A stretch of 64,000 nucleotides of DNA, taken from contig NZ_CAMKGL010000004.1 of the NCBI RefSeq assembly GCF_946227985.1, positions 62,001 to 126,000 of the forward strand, given 5' to 3'. This DNA is from Serratia quinivorans (GTDB taxonomy: Bacteria; Pseudomonadota; Gammaproteobacteria; Enterobacterales; Enterobacteriaceae). The notes beneath the pieces were generated by a model, which was given only the letters and a program-made list of their open reading frames with translations, was not told the origin of the DNA and did not search any database. Shown piece after piece: positions 20,072 through 30,842 of the stretch. Position 1 is the stretch's first letter; the number at the start of each line of letters is the position of its first letter. Position numbers and translations under genes: made by a program.

Positions 20072-22792
20072 ATGACCAAATACAGCCTGCGGGCGCGCAT
20101 GATGATCCTGATTCTGGCCCCAACGCTGTTGATTGGTCTGTTGCTCAGCACCTTCTTCGTGGTGCATCGCTACAATGAGTTACAGGAACAATTGGTTGAC
20201 GCCGGGGCCAGCATTATCGAACCCCTGGCGGTGGCCAGCGAGTACGGCATGACGTTCCGCAGCCGCGAGTCGGTCAGACAATTGGTCAGTCTGTTACATC
20301 GTCGCCATTCAGACATCGTCCGTTCCATTACGGTGTTCGACGCGCAGAATAATCTTTTTGTCACCTCCAATTACCATCACAACTTTACCCAACTGCAGTT
20401 GCCGAAAGGGGTGCCTATCCCCACCGATCTGATGCTGACACGGCGTGGCGACTCACTGATCCTGCGTACCCCGATCCTGGCAGAAAGCCAGTATCCGGAT
20501 CAAACCGCTGGCAGCGATCCTCAACAGGACAACCGCCTGGGCTATGTGGCGATTGAGTTGGATCTGCAGTCGGTCCGTTTGCAGCAATACAAAGAGGTGT
20601 TTGTCTCCACCCTGCTGCTGCTGCTGTGCATGTGTATTGCCATTCTGTTTGCTTACCGCCTGATGCGCGACGTCACCGGCCCGATCCGCAATATGGTCAA
20701 TACCGTTGACCGCATTCGCCGCGGCCAGCTCGACAGCCGCGTCGAAGGCTTTATGCTCGGCGAACTGCACATGCTGAAAAACGGTATCAATTCGATGGCG
20801 ATGTCGCTCACCGCCTACCACGAAGAAATGCAGCAGAATATCGATCAGGCGACCTCCGATCTGCGCGAAACGCTGGAGCAAATGGAGATCCAGAACGTCG
20901 AACTGGACCTGGCAAAAAAACGCGCCCAGGAGGCTGCGCGAATCAAATCCGAATTCCTGGCGAACATGTCGCACGAGCTGCGAACCCCGCTCAACGGCGT
21001 GATAGGCTTTACCCGTCAGATGCTGAAAACCGAAATGAGCGTCACTCAGACCGACTATCTGCAAACCATCGAACGCTCGGCCAATAACCTGCTGACCATC
21101 ATCAACGACGTGCTGGACTTCTCCAAGCTGGAGGCCGGCAAGCTGGTGCTGGAACATATCCCCTTCTCGCTGCGTGAAACGCTGGACGAAGTGATAGTGC
21201 TGCTGGCGCCCAGCGCCCATGAGAAAGGGCTGGAGCTGACGCTGGACGTGCATAACGACGTGCCGGAACAGGTGATTGGCGACTCCTTGCGGCTGCAACA
21301 GATCATTACCAACCTGTTGGGCAACGCGATCAAATTTACCGAAACCGGCAACATTGACATCCGCGTCGAGCTGCGTGGCCAGCAAGAGCGTCAGATGGAG
21401 CTGGAAGTGCAAATCCATGACACGGGCATCGGCATCTCAGAACGGCAGCAGTCACAGCTGTTCCAGGCGTTCCGCCAGGCGGATGCCAGTATTTCACGCC
21501 GTCACGGCGGAACCGGGCTGGGGCTGGTGATCACCCAGAAGCTGGTGAAAGAGATGGGAGGCGATATCTGCTTCCACAGTCAGTTGAACCGTGGTTCGAC
21601 CTTCTGGTTCCATATCACCCTCGACCTGCATGAGGGCATGCTGTCGCTGCCGTCAAACCTGCCGGACCTGCAGGGCAAGACGCTGGGGTATATCGAAGCT
21701 AACCCGATGGCGGCGCAGGCGACGCTTAATATGCTAAGCCTCACCCATTTGGTGATCACCCATTCGCCAACGCTGGCCCAGTTGCCGAAGAAAGATTACG
21801 ACTTCCTGCTGGTAGGAGTACCGATCCCGTTCCGCGAAAATATGGCGCAGCACGAAAGCAAGCTGCTGGCGGCGTTGAAGATCGCCCACCGGGTGATTCT
21901 GGCTCTGCCCAGTCAGTCGCAGATCAATGCCGAACAGCTTAAACTGCAAGGAGCCGCCGGCTGCCTGATCAAACCGATCACCAGCAACCGTCTGTTCCCG
22001 CTGTTACGCATGGAAACGCCGCTGCTCCTCGCCGCCGTGCCGGAACATAAGCGCCTGCCGCTGACGGTGATGGCGGTCGACGATAACCCGGCCAACCTGA
22101 AGCTGATTGGTACTCTGCTGGCCGAACAGGTGGAAAAGACCCTGCTGTGTGAAAGCGGGGAAGAAGCATTGCTGCTGGCGCGCGACAACGTGCTGGACTT
22201 GATCCTGATGGATATCCAGATGCCCAATATTGACGGCATTCGTACCAGCGAGTTGATCCGCCAATTGCCGCACCACAATTCGACGCCAATCGTCGCCGTC
22301 ACCGCCCATGCCGTCAGCGGCGAGCGTGAGCATTTGCTGCAGGCCGGGATGGATGACTATCTGGCCAAGCCGATTGACGAAGCGATGCTGACCCGCGTAC
22401 TGGCGCGTTATTACAGCGGCGAGCCGGAGCCGGAAACAGCGGTCAATCAACCGCTGCTGTCGCTCGACTGGCCGTTGGCACTGCGCCAGGCGGCGAACAA
22501 ACCCGATCTGGCACATGATCTGTTGCAGATGCTGCTCGACTTCCTGCCGCAGGTCAGCAGGCGGGTGCAAGCGATTCTGGACGGCGCACCGGATGACGGC
22601 ATTCTCGATTTGATCCACAAACTGCACGGCAGTTGCAGCTACAGCGGCGTACCGCGTCTGAAACAGCTGTGTTTCTACCTTGAACAGCAGTTACGTCAGG
22701 GCGTCAGCAACGACGAACTGGAGCCGGAATGGCTGGAACTGTTGGATGAGATTGAGCTGGTCAGCCAGGCGGCTCGTGCTCATTTGGGCTGA
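20072..22792 (+). CDS. barA: Hybrid sensor histidine kinase BarA
   Basis: BarA phosphorylates the response regulator UvrY, controlling csrB/csrC small RNAs and thereby carbon storage, motility and virulence traits. The product is 906 residues with two membrane segments (about 8-31 and 178-196), HAMP, a HisKA domain with His301 in [12 protein letters not shown], a HATPase domain ([12 protein letters not shown]), a degenerate receiver, a true receiver with phospho-Asp in [13 protein letters not shown], and an HPt domain with [12 protein letters not shown]. All phosphorelay residues are present. The start at 20072 follows a region occupied by the rlmD remnant, so its promoter lies within that wreck. 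Confidence 0.97.
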   Translation: MTKYSLRARMMILILAPTLLIGLLLSTFFVVHRYNELQEQLVDAGASIIEPLAVASEYGMTFRSRESVRQLVSLLHRRHSDIVRSITVFDAQNNLFVTSNYHHNFTQLQLPKGVPIPTDLMLTRRGDSLILRTPILAESQYPDQTAGSDPQQDNRLGYVAIELDLQSVRLQQYKEVFVSTLLLLLCMCIAILFAYRLMRDVTGPIRNMVNTVDRIRRGQLDSRVEGFMLGELHMLKNGINSMAMSLTAYHEEMQQNIDQATSDLRETLEQMEIQNVELDLAKKRAQEAARIKSEFLANMSHELRTPLNGVIGFTRQMLKTEMSVTQTDYLQTIERSANNLLTIINDVLDFSKLEAGKLVLEHIPFSLRETLDEVIVLLAPSAHEKGLELTLDVHNDVPEQVIGDSLRLQQIITNLLGNAIKFTETGNIDIRVELRGQQERQMELEVQIHDTGIGISERQQSQLFQAFRQADASISRRHGGTGLGLVITQKLVKEMGGDICFHSQLNRGSTFWFHITLDLHEGMLSLPSNLPDLQGKTLGYIEANPMAAQATLNMLSLTHLVITHSPTLAQLPKKDYDFLLVGVPIPFRENMAQHESKLLAALKIAHRVILALPSQSQINAEQLKLQGAAGCLIKPITSNRLFPLLRMETPLLLAAVPEHKRLPLTVMAVDDNPANLKLIGTLLAEQVEKTLLCESGEEALLLARDNVLDLILMDIQMPNIDGIRTSELIRQLPHHNSTPIVAVTAHAVSGEREHLLQAGMDDYLAKPIDEAMLTRVLARYYSGEPEPETAVNQPLLSLDWPLALRQAANKPDLAHDLLQMLLDFLPQVSRRVQAILDGAPDDGILDLIHKLHGSCSYSGVPRLKQLCFYLEQQLRQGVSNDELEPEWLELLDEIELVSQAARAHLG

Positions 22793-22805
22793 TACCGCAC
22801 GCAAT

Positions 22806-22833
22806 AAAAAGGCACGCCGAAGCGTGCCTTTTT
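22806..22833. terminator. Bidirectional terminator between barA and degP
   Basis: AAAAAGGCACGC-CGAA-GCGTGCCTTTTT is a perfect hairpin with A and T runs on both sides, between convergent genes. Confidence 0.95.
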
Positions 22834-22850
22834 AGCCGGGAGCTAATTAA

Positions 22851-24293
22851 TTACTGCATCAGCAGATACAGCGTGGTATCGCCGCGCAGGATATTCAGCG
22901 CCAGTACCGACGGTTTGCTGTCGAGGATTTTACGCAGTTCGCCCAGGTTCTGGATCGGCTGCTGGTTAACCCCAAGGATAAAGTCGCCTTTTTTCAGGCC
23001 GATACGCGCAGCAGCGCTGCCTGCCTTGACGTTATCCACCTTCACGCCTTTCTGAGCGCCAGCTTGACCATTGCTCAGCTCGGCGCCTTCAATACCGGTG
23101 TAGATATTGCCGGATTCAACCTGAGTCTGAGAACTTTGCTCCAGCGTAACGTCCACGGTGACAGGCTTGCCGTCGCGAATGATCCCCAGCGACATTTTGC
23201 TGCCTACCGGCAGAGTACCGATTTCCGCCCGGAAGGAGGCAAAGCTGGAGATGGCCTTGCCGTTCATGGTAACAATCACATCACCAGCCTTGATGCCGGC
23301 CTTGGCAGCAGAAGATTTCGGCATGACCTGGCTGACAAAGGCCCCACGCTGCGCGTCCACTTTCATCGCTTTCGCCAGCTCAGAATTCAGCTCGGTACCC
23401 ATAATGCCCAATTCGCCGCGTTTAACCTGACCATATTCGACCATCTGCGCCGTCAGGTTTTTCACCATGTTGCTCGGGATGGCAAAACCGATACCGATGT
23501 TGCCGCCGTCCGGTGCCAAAATGGCGGTGTTAATGCCGATCAGTTCGCCGTTCAGGTTAACCAACGCGCCGCCGGAGTTACCACGGTTAATCGCTGCATC
23601 GGTCTGGATAAAGTTCTCGTAATTTTCGATATTCAGCCCGCTACGACCCAGCGCAGAAACAATGCCTGAGGTCGCGGTCTCACCCAACCCATACGGGTTA
23701 CCGATAGCAACGGTGTAATCGCCTACGCGCAGTTGTTCGGAGTCCGCCATCTTGATCGCCGTCAGATTTTTAAAGTCTTTCAGTTGGATCAACGCGATAT
23801 CGGAACGCGGATCCTTACCGATCACCTTGGCGTCAAATTTACGGCCATCGCTCAGCTGGACCTGAATTTTGTTGGCGTTCTCCACCACGTGGTTGTTGGT
23901 CACCACGTAGCCTTTCGCGGCATCAATCACCACCCCGGCACCCAGCGCCTGGAATTTCTGCTGAGTCCCCTGGCCTGGTGCACCCGGCTCACCGCCAGGT
24001 CCTCCGCCCTGACACATCGGCGAAGCCTGGAACGGCGAACCGTCCTGGCAGAATGGCGAGTCTTCACCGAAGAACTGTTGGAACTGCGGCGGCATCTTCG
24101 CCGTGTTGACCGTAGTGCTGCCTTCAACATTAATGCTCACCACGGAAGGCATCACTTTTTCCAGCATCGGCGCCAGGCTTGGCAATTGTTGAGTGCTGGA
24201 AGAAGCACTTTCTGCGGCGCTGGCCGTCATCGGGCCCATCGCCATACCAATACTGAATGCCAATGCGCTCAGAACTAATGCGGTTTTTTTCAT
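22851..24293 (-). CDS. degP: Periplasmic serine endoprotease/chaperone DegP (HtrA)
   Basis: DegP degrades or refolds damaged envelope proteins. The 480-residue precursor has a signal peptide cut after PMTASA. The trypsin-like domain carries the triad His (TNNHVV), Asp (PRSDIALIQ) and Ser (GNSGGALV); two PDZ domains follow. The LA loop between the N-terminus and the protease core has the paired cysteines of the family (SPFCQDGSPF and PMCQGG) and a Gly-rich stretch. A sigma-E promoter lies upstream. It is monocistronic in layout, between convergent barA and co-oriented dgt. Confidence 0.97.
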   Translation of the reverse strand: MKKTALVLSALAFSIGMAMGPMTASAAESASSSTQQLPSLAPMLEKVMPSVVSINVEGSTTVNTAKMPPQFQQFFGEDSPFCQDGSPFQASPMCQGGGPGGEPGAPGQGTQQKFQALGAGVVIDAAKGYVVTNNHVVENANKIQVQLSDGRKFDAKVIGKDPRSDIALIQLKDFKNLTAIKMADSEQLRVGDYTVAIGNPYGLGETATSGIVSALGRSGLNIENYENFIQTDAAINRGNSGGALVNLNGELIGINTAILAPDGGNIGIGFAIPSNMVKNLTAQMVEYGQVKRGELGIMGTELNSELAKAMKVDAQRGAFVSQVMPKSSAAKAGIKAGDVIVTMNGKAISSFASFRAEIGTLPVGSKMSLGIIRDGKPVTVDVTLEQSSQTQVESGNIYTGIEGAELSNGQAGAQKGVKVDNVKAGSAAARIGLKKGDFILGVNQQPIQNLGELRKILDSKPSVLALNILRGDTTLYLLMQ

Positions 24294-24346
24294 CTGTGTG
24301 TCTCTTATAAAAGTCGTTCAGAAAATATTAGGGTCTTTGTGCATAA

Positions 24347-24374
24347 TCAGAACCTATTAATACCGCTAAGTTCC
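24347..24374 (-). promoter_or_regulatory. Sigma-E (RpoE) promoter of degP
   Basis: On the minus strand GGAACTT (24368-24374) is followed after 16 bases by TCTGA (24347-24351). This matches the sigma-E consensus and the well-known degP promoter of E. coli. It makes degP part of the envelope-stress response here too. Confidence 0.9.
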
Positions 24375-24485
24375 GGCGCAGGTTATTGGTAATAGTAAAC
24401 AAATATTGTCCGTCTTTACAAAACTCGAAATAGATCCTGCGCCGCCGAGTCAAATGCTTAAAATAATATTTATTAGCTGAATGAA

Positions 24486-26003
24486 TTATTCAGCAGCCAT
24501 TAATCGCCGATATTCGTCATAGGCATAAAGATCGGTCATGCCGCTGATATAATCCTGCAGCAAACGCGCCCGGAAATAATACTCGCGGATCGCCAACTGC
24601 TCGGATGACAGATGCTGCAGGCCCTCAATCGCTTCGATATAGGCCAACCGATGCTTGGTTGAAAGCTTATGAAACAGACGCGTTTCGATCGGATAGGCAC
24701 GGTGACTGTCTTCCTGCACCAGCAGGGTAAAGTCCGCCAGCGGCATCGCCAACAGGGGGCTGTAAATATCCAGCAGGCCGCTGATGACCCGGTAGCCCTG
24801 CAGCTCAAGCTGTTCCACTTCCGGGTGATTGAACACGTGTTTGAACGCGACATTTTTGAAGATTTTCAACAATTGGTAAGCCGGGCTGGAGTCCTCCAGC
24901 AGCGCCTGATTAAAGTTTCCCTGATAGACCGCCTCCAGGTTATCAATAAAACGCTGCGCCGCATGCGGGACCAACCGCGCCACGGTAAAGACCCGTAAAT
25001 ACATGAAGAACTGATCTTCGCTACTGCGCCGCGCGCCACCGTGCGCGATTTTGCGAAATGCGCTGGCCACGGTTTTATCAAACAAATCACCCGGCGTGAC
25101 CTCGCCCCATTCCTGAGTTAAATGCTGGTAAAGCTGCTCGACGGTGAAAATATTTTTTTCCACCGCATCTTCCAAATCGGCCACGCAGTACGAAATATCA
25201 TCAGCCGCTTCCATAATATAGGTCAATGGGAAGCGGTCGAACTCGCCCATATTCAGCTCCCGCCGCAGCCGATCGACAAACGCCTCTTCCGCCAGATAAA
25301 AGCCCGGTTTTTTCATCAGATAGTTATGGCTGGCAGGAATAGCGCTGGCCCAATAGGCCGGGCGGGTATATTTCAGGATACAGCCCACCTGCGCGTAGGT
25401 CAGGTTAAGCTTCAGCAGGGTATGCACCAACCGGATAGCCTGGGCATTGCCTTCAAAATGGCTGAGATCCTGACGGATACGGCTACGCAGGCGGTTAAGA
25501 TCGCTCTCGCCTTCATGCAGCCGCAGTGCACTGACCTGGCAACGATCGTTGCTGGCCGGCTCGCTGCCACAGCTGGCGGGATCGAGGCGCTGGGAAAACC
25601 AGTTGTTGATCGCCGACTCGCCAAAGTGCCCGAAAGGCGGATTGCCGATGTCGTGCATCAGGCAGGCCATCTCGACAATACTCTCAAAAGGATCCAGCAG
25701 TTTGGTCAGCCCGAGTTCGTCGACTCGCCCGTCTTGTTTAAAACGATTGAGGATCTCTTTGGCGATATGCCTTCCGACCTGTTGCACCTCCATTGAGTGC
25801 GTCAGGCGACTGCGAACCGCGGCATTACGCTCGAGAGGAAACACCTGGGTTTTTTGCTGCAGACGGCGAATGGCGGCGGAATTGACTATGCGCCCGCGAT
25901 CGCTCTCGAACTGCCGGACAATGTCGTATTCTTCCCCGGCTTCAATTGGCTTGCTGAATGGCCGCTGGAAGCTGATTTTCTGCTTAAAATCGATCCCGGA
26001 CAT
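24486..26003 (-). CDS. dgt: dGTP triphosphohydrolase
   Basis: Dgt cleaves dGTP to deoxyguanosine and triphosphate. The product is 505 residues, the same as E. coli. HD-domain metal ligands are visible: [29 protein letters not shown] (the HD pair) and a later Asp in [17 protein letters not shown] start it at 26003 ([12 protein letters not shown]) with GGAG upstream; the frame is open 13 codons further but without a ribosome site. It is divergent from mtnN. Confidence 0.95.
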   Translation of the reverse strand: MSGIDFKQKISFQRPFSKPIEAGEEYDIVRQFESDRGRIVNSAAIRRLQQKTQVFPLERNAAVRSRLTHSMEVQQVGRHIAKEILNRFKQDGRVDELGLTKLLDPFESIVEMACLMHDIGNPPFGHFGESAINNWFSQRLDPASCGSEPASNDRCQVSALRLHEGESDLNRLRSRIRQDLSHFEGNAQAIRLVHTLLKLNLTYAQVGCILKYTRPAYWASAIPASHNYLMKKPGFYLAEEAFVDRLRRELNMGEFDRFPLTYIMEAADDISYCVADLEDAVEKNIFTVEQLYQHLTQEWGEVTPGDLFDKTVASAFRKIAHGGARRSSEDQFFMYLRVFTVARLVPHAAQRFIDNLEAVYQGNFNQALLEDSSPAYQLLKIFKNVAFKHVFNHPEVEQLELQGYRVISGLLDIYSPLLAMPLADFTLLVQEDSHRAYPIETRLFHKLSTKHRLAYIEAIEGLQHLSSEQLAIREYYFRARLLQDYISGMTDLYAYDEYRRLMAAE

Positions 26004-26132
26004 CTGTTTCTCCGCCGTTGCACCCTGCCCCCGTGATAACAATTCCCGGCGGCATATGCAACGGATTATCTCTCTATGAGAGCCATGATAGACTATGGCG
26101 AAATTCCCACAGCCAATCAGTGAGTGTTATTT

Positions 26133-26834
26133 ATGAAAGTAGGCATCATCGGCGCAATGGAGCAGGAAGTCACCCTGCTGCGCGATCAAATTGAAAACCG
26201 TCAAACCCTTCAACGCGCAGGCTGTGAAATCTATACCGGCCAAATCGGTGGCGTTGACGTGGCATTGCTCAAATCCGGCATCGGTAAGGTTTCTGCCGCC
26301 ATGGGCACCACCCTGCTGCTGGAACACTGCAAGCCGGATCTGGTGATCAATACCGGTTCCGCCGGTGGCCTGGCCAGCTCGCTGAAGGTCGGCGATATTG
26401 TGGTATCCGAAGAAGTGCGTTACCACGATGCCGACGTGACCGCCTTTGGTTACGAGCCAGGCCAGATGGCCGGCTGCCCGGCGGCGTTTGTGGCAGACGA
26501 CGCGCTGATTGCCCTGGCGGAAGACTGCATCAAGCAGCTGGGCCTGAACGCGGTACGCGGTCTTATCTGCAGCGGCGATGCTTTCATTAACGGTGCAGAG
26601 CCACTGGCACGCATCCGCGCTACCTTCCCAAGCGTGGCGGCGGTGGAAATGGAAGCGGCGGCAGTCGGGCACGTCTGCCACCTGTTTGCTACGCCGTTCG
26701 TGGTCGTGCGCGCTATCTCTGACGTTGCCGACAGTGAATCGCACATGAGTTTTGAAGAGTTCCTTACCGTAGCTGCCAAGCAATCTACGCTGATGGTCAA
26801 CGCCATGCTGCAAACCCTGGCTAAGCGCGGCTGA
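26133..26834 (+). CDS. mtnN: 5'-methylthioadenosine/S-adenosylhomocysteine nucleosidase
   Basis: MtnN (Pfs) removes adenine from MTA, SAH and 5'-deoxyadenosine, recycling SAM by-products and feeding autoinducer-2 synthesis through LuxS. The product is 233 residues. It starts [13 protein letters not shown], with the catalytic Glu pair region, and shows the nucleoside-binding [11 protein letters not shown] and the catalytic Asp in AISDVAD. The start at 26133 is three codons inside the open frame and is the family start. It is followed directly by btuF. Confidence 0.97.
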   Translation: MKVGIIGAMEQEVTLLRDQIENRQTLQRAGCEIYTGQIGGVDVALLKSGIGKVSAAMGTTLLLEHCKPDLVINTGSAGGLASSLKVGDIVVSEEVRYHDADVTAFGYEPGQMAGCPAAFVADDALIALAEDCIKQLGLNAVRGLICSGDAFINGAEPLARIRATFPSVAAVEMEAAAVGHVCHLFATPFVVVRAISDVADSESHMSFEEFLTVAAKQSTLMVNAMLQTLAKRG

Positions 26835-26835
26835 T

Positions 26836-27642
26836 GTGACACGACGCTTTTCAGCCCTGCTGTGGCTGCTGGCATTAGGGATGGCGCTGCCTGCCGGCGC
26901 CGCCCAACGGGTGATCAGCCTGGCTCCCAACACCACCGAGCTTGCCTATGCTGCCGGCATGGGCGATACCCTGCTGGCAGTGAGCGCTTATTCCGACTAT
27001 CCCCCGGCGGCCAAAAAGCTGGAGCAAGTCGCCTCCTGGCAAGGCATCAACCTGGAGCGGGTGCTGGCGCTGAAACCGGATTTGATCCTGGCCTGGCGCG
27101 GCGGCAATCCACAACGGGTGCTGGATCAGCTCGCCGCTTTTGGTATCCCGATCTTTTATGCCGATGCCACCACCATCAATGACATCGCGCAGCGGCTGGA
27201 TGACCTGGCGCAATACAGCCCGCATCCTGAGCAAGCACACCAGGCAGCAGAGGCGATCCGTCAGCAAATTACCGCGCTGAAAGCAAAATATCCGCATAGC
27301 CAGCCACGACGAGTGTTGCTGCAATTCGGTACCCAGCCGCTGTTCACCAGTTCCGGGGCCACCTTGCAAAGTCAGGTGCTGTCACTGTGTGGCGCTGAGA
27401 ACATCTTTGCCGACAGCCGCATGCCGTGGCCGCAAATCAGCCGCGAACAGGTTCTGGCCCGCCAACCGCAGGCCATCGTCATTACCGGTGACCAAAAAGA
27501 AATCGCCAGCGTGAAAGCCTTCTGGGCACCGCAACTGCAGGTGCCGGTGCTTGCAGTGAATGGTGATTGGTTCAACCGCGCCGGCCCGCGCATCATGCTG
27601 GCGGCGCAGCAACTGTGCAGTCAACTGGCGGAGATTCATTAA
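26836..27642 (+). CDS. btuF: Vitamin B12 periplasmic binding protein
   Basis: BtuF delivers cobalamin to the BtuCD importer. The 268-residue precursor starts with GTG at 26836, two bases after the mtnN stop, and has a signal peptide ending LPAGAAQ. The mature protein has the two-lobed type III binding-protein layout: [20 protein letters not shown], then [23 protein letters not shown], and a C-terminal lobe with [17 protein letters not shown]. mtnN, btuF and yadS form one run of nearly overlapping genes. Confidence 0.93.
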   Translation: MTRRFSALLWLLALGMALPAGAAQRVISLAPNTTELAYAAGMGDTLLAVSAYSDYPPAAKKLEQVASWQGINLERVLALKPDLILAWRGGNPQRVLDQLAAFGIPIFYADATTINDIAQRLDDLAQYSPHPEQAHQAAEAIRQQITALKAKYPHSQPRRVLLQFGTQPLFTSSGATLQSQVLSLCGAENIFADSRMPWPQISREQVLARQPQAIVITGDQKEIASVKAFWAPQLQVPVLAVNGDWFNRAGPRIMLAAQQLCSQLAEIH

Positions 27643-28256
27643 TGCTGGTGTTTTGGCTGGATATTCTCGGCACTGCGGTTTTTGCCATCTCCGGGGTATT
27701 GCTGGCGGGCAAGCTACGTATGGATCCGTTCGGCGTACTGGTGCTGGGCGTGGTCACGGCGGTCGGCGGCGGTACTATTCGCGATATGGCATTAGCCAAC
27801 GGACCGGTATTTTGGGTGAAAGATCCCACCGATCTGGTGGTCGCCATGATCACCTGCGTGCTGACGCTGCTGCTGGTACGCCAGCCGCGCCGCCTGCCCA
27901 AGTGGATCTTGCCGGTACTGGACGCCGTTGGGCTGGCGGTGTTTGTCGGCATCGGGGTCAATAAAGCCTTCGCTGCCGACGCCAGTCCGCTGGTGGCAAT
28001 CTGCATGGGAGTGATCACCGGGGTGGGAGGCGGTATTATCCGCGACGTGCTGGCGCGGGAAATTCCGATGATCCTGAGAACCGAAATTTACGCCACCGCC
28101 TGCATCATCGGCGGCATTGTGCATGCTACGGCCTATGCGACCTTCGGTATGCCGCTGCAACAGGCAATGATGCTCGGCATGGGCATCACGCTGGCAATCC
28201 GCCTGGCCGCCATTCGCTGGCACCTGAAACTTCCCGCTTTTATCCTCGAACGCTAA
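27642..28256 (+). CDS. yadS: TRIC cation channel family membrane protein (YadS-like)
   Basis: A 204-residue inner-membrane protein with seven hydrophobic segments. Two internal repeats each carry the TRIC hallmark GGGxxRD: VTAVGGGTIRDMAL and ITGVGGGIIRDVLA. Prokaryotic TRIC homologues form trimeric cation channels. The start at 27642 shares its A with the btuF stop, so translation is coupled; a longer upstream frame lies inside btuF. Its physiological role in Enterobacterales is not settled. Confidence 0.88.
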   Translation: MLVFWLDILGTAVFAISGVLLAGKLRMDPFGVLVLGVVTAVGGGTIRDMALANGPVFWVKDPTDLVVAMITCVLTLLLVRQPRRLPKWILPVLDAVGLAVFVGIGVNKAFAADASPLVAICMGVITGVGGGIIRDVLAREIPMILRTEIYATACIIGGIVHATAYATFGMPLQQAMMLGMGITLAIRLAAIRWHLKLPAFILER

Positions 28257-28469
28257 TCCCTCCGCCTGTATACACGGGCGGAGCCTTATCTGCCCGTTAC
28301 ATTTAAAAACAGAATATTCGACTAATTAATAAGCAAAGTGTTATTATCAACTCCTGAAAAATTCAGGGAAACCAATGTAATAAACTTTTTAACCCCAAGT
28401 TAATTATTATCCCGCCCTGTTAAATCTTATTAACTTTTTGCCGATAAGCCATTATGTGATTGCTTACGG

Positions 28470-28733
28470 ATGGCTATTTCCCAAATGATGAAAAATATTC
28501 TCTTTTTATTCAGTGTAATGCTGTGCAGCCCCTTCGTTTACGCCGGTGCCGCCAGCGGACAAATCGGTGTCAGCCTGACCATCACCCCAAAGTGCAGCGT
28601 GCATATCGATGATTCAGTGCCCCAGGTAAAATGCGGCGGTGCAACCGATAGTCAGCCTAAAGTCACCCGAAGCCGGTTGCTGACCGAGGGTGAAAATGAG
28701 CCTCACCAGGAACTGGTCACCGTGGAATGGTAG
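28470..28733 (+). CDS. Small predicted secreted protein of unknown function
   Basis: An 87-codon frame with a convincing signal peptide: KNILFLFSVMLCSPFVYA is followed by GAASGQ. The mature part is only about 61 residues, with two cysteines (KCSVH and VKCGG) that could pair in the periplasm. The first strand GQIGVSLTITPKCSV loosely resembles the start of spore-coat-U/Csu-type fimbrial subunits, and the tail ends VTVEW, but the middle of such a domain is missing. The start could be 28470, 28485 or 28488; no ribosome site decides. An independent promoter and a terminator frame it. I do not assign a function. Confidence 0.55.
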   Translation: MAISQMMKNILFLFSVMLCSPFVYAGAASGQIGVSLTITPKCSVHIDDSVPQVKCGGATDSQPKVTRSRLLTEGENEPHQELVTVEW

Positions 28734-28740
28734 CAATAAA

Positions 28741-28771
28741 AAACCCGCAAACCGGTGAGGTTGGCGGGTTT
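28741..28771. terminator. Bidirectional terminator between the small secreted protein gene and erpA
   Basis: AAACCCGC (28741-28748) pairs with GCGGGTTT (28764-28771), with a further ACC/GGT pairing inside the loop. A- and T-rich flanks serve both convergent genes. Confidence 0.85.
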
Positions 28772-28790
28772 AATACTGCGGTAGGCAGGA

Positions 28791-29135
28791 TCAGACGCTG
28801 AACGAGGATCCGCAGCCGCAGGTTGTTTTAGCGTTCGGGTTGGTCACCACGAAGCGGGAGCCTTCCAGCCCTTCGGTATAATCGACCGAGCCACCGACCA
28901 GATATTGCAGGCTCATTGGGTCCACCACCAGCGCAACCCCCTGCTTCTCGATGGTCATGTCGCCATCGTTAACCTTGTCGTCAAAAGTGAAGCCGTACTG
29001 GAATCCGCTGCAGCCGCCACCGGTAATGTAAACCCGCAACTTCAGATCCGGATTTTCTTCATCAGCAATCAGGACTTTAACCTTGCTCGCTGCTGCCTCG
29101 GTAAATTGCAGGGGCAGTGCTGTTTCATCACTCAT
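28791..29135 (-). CDS. erpA: Iron-sulfur cluster carrier protein ErpA
   Basis: An A-type carrier that delivers [4Fe-4S] clusters to targets such as IspG in isoprenoid synthesis and respiratory enzymes. The product is 114 residues, identical in length to E. coli. The three cluster cysteines are seen in GGGCSGFQY and [10 protein letters not shown] start it at 29135 ([11 protein letters not shown]), which has GGAG upstream; an earlier in-frame ATG at 29153 lies within that ribosome site region. Confidence 0.96.
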   Translation of the reverse strand: MSDETALPLQFTEAAASKVKVLIADEENPDLKLRVYITGGGCSGFQYGFTFDDKVNDGDMTIEKQGVALVVDPMSLQYLVGGSVDYTEGLEGSRFVVTNPNAKTTCGCGSSFSV

Positions 29136-29224
29136 ACTCTTTACTCCCAACATTGTTCTGCATCAGGCCGCTACAATGGCGACCGGATTAATGTTATTGA
29201 TTATCTAATACCTGAGTGTTGCGT

Positions 29225-30664
29225 TCAAGTATTCACCGCATTTGTTGTATCTTCTTTACCTGTTTTATCTGCTGCTTCGCGTGTCTGCAACGCTTCCTGA
29301 CGCTGTAAGGTACGGGCCAATATGGAGGAATACAACGGCTTACCTCCGAGGAACTGTGCCACCAAGGTAGCCCCCAGGCAGGTAATAATCATTGGCAGTA
29401 TCAGCTGATAGTTATCCGTCATTTCCAACACCAGCACGATACCGGTCAGGGGCGCACGTACCGTGGCAGCAAACAGGGCACCCATTCCTGCAATGGCAAA
29501 GGTACCGGCCTCGATGCCGTACGCAGGAAACAGATGTGCACCGGCCAGACCAAAGGCAGTACCAAACAGCGTACCCAACGCCAGCATCGGCGCAAAAATC
29601 CCGCCCGGCGCGCCGGAGCCAAAACATAACAGCGTAGTGATCACCCGGGTAATAAAAATAAACATCAGCATGCCGACGCTGTAGTTACCGGCAGCGGCGA
29701 TCGGGATCAGCCCAAAACCCCCGCCTGCGGCTTCCGGCTGGATCAGCCCCAAAATGCCGCAGAGGCCGCCGAGCAAACCGCCTATCAGCAAAACCTTGCG
29801 CATTTTACCGCCGTGCAGACGAGCGAACATGTCCTGGGCACGGAAAATCAGCGCGTTGAACATAACCCCCACCGCACCAAAGATCGCCCCGAGCACCAAA
29901 TACAGCCAAAGGGTGTTAATCGGTGCCGAAGAAAGCTTACCCACCGCAATCACCGACCCTTCGCCGTTGAACAGCTGGAACACCACGCTGGACATAATGA
30001 CGCCGATAAACACCGCTTTAATTGAGATCAGGTTATAACGGAACTGCGGACGCATCTCTTCAATGATAAACAGAATGCCTGCCAACGGCGCATTAAAGGC
30101 GGCGGCAAGGCCGGCGGCTGCACCGGTAGCCAGCAACGAATGGCGCGCCTCTGCGCCGCGCAGGCGGAAAATATCCAGCACCATGCGCCCGACGTTGCCG
30201 CCCATTTGCACCGTAGGCCCTTCACGGCCCAGCACCATGCCTGCCCCCAGGGTTCCCATGCCACCGATAAACTTCACCGGGATCACTCGCCACCAGCGCA
30301 CCGGGCGTAGCTCTTCCAACGCCCCTTCGATCTCCGGGATACCCGAGCCGCCCGCCTCCGAGGCAAAGCGGTGCACCAGGTAGTACCCCAACACCGCCAG
30401 CAAAGCGGAAAGAATAAAGGCCAACGGCCAAACCAGTATCCAGTAATCGGCGACCTGTGCCAGCCCGGAAAAACGCTGCTGCTGCACCCAATCCACCGCT
30501 TTATCGAACGCCACGCCGAGCAAACCCGCCAGGGTTCCCACCAACGCCGCCATTAGCAGGATCGCCACCGGCGTTTTATCACGGCGCATAAGCTGACGTA
30601 CCGCATCACTGCGTTTCAGGCGTGGAGCCCGCACCAGCGGCGGCTGTTGCTGTAATTCAGTCAT
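29225..30664 (-). CDS. clcA: H+/Cl- exchange transporter ClcA
   Basis: A CLC-family antiporter exchanging two chloride for one proton, used in extreme acid resistance. The 479-residue product (E. coli 473) shows the selectivity filter motifs [16 protein letters not shown] (gating Glu), and [11 protein letters not shown], the internal proton Glu in [10 protein letters not shown], and [16 protein letters not shown]. It is divergent from hemL. Confidence 0.96.
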   Translation of the reverse strand: MTELQQQPPLVRAPRLKRSDAVRQLMRRDKTPVAILLMAALVGTLAGLLGVAFDKAVDWVQQQRFSGLAQVADYWILVWPLAFILSALLAVLGYYLVHRFASEAGGSGIPEIEGALEELRPVRWWRVIPVKFIGGMGTLGAGMVLGREGPTVQMGGNVGRMVLDIFRLRGAEARHSLLATGAAAGLAAAFNAPLAGILFIIEEMRPQFRYNLISIKAVFIGVIMSSVVFQLFNGEGSVIAVGKLSSAPINTLWLYLVLGAIFGAVGVMFNALIFRAQDMFARLHGGKMRKVLLIGGLLGGLCGILGLIQPEAAGGGFGLIPIAAAGNYSVGMLMFIFITRVITTLLCFGSGAPGGIFAPMLALGTLFGTAFGLAGAHLFPAYGIEAGTFAIAGMGALFAATVRAPLTGIVLVLEMTDNYQLILPMIITCLGATLVAQFLGGKPLYSSILARTLQRQEALQTREAADKTGKEDTTNAVNT

Positions 30665-30842
30665 AATGGGTTATTCATTAATGGAATTAAATGTAATACA
30701 AATAGGCCAGCTGATTATTCTAGCCTACCCGCTGACTGACCGCCCCTCAAAATAGGTATCTGTCTGTGATCGTTTCATATCGACGAACACTTCACTAGAA
30801 TAGCGCGGTCAAATCATTCAAACAGAATCCAGGAGCCGATTT

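Noticed and set aside
22851-24293. The paired cysteines in the DegP loop as a novelty
   Set aside because: The same two cysteines occur in the LA loop of E. coli DegP.
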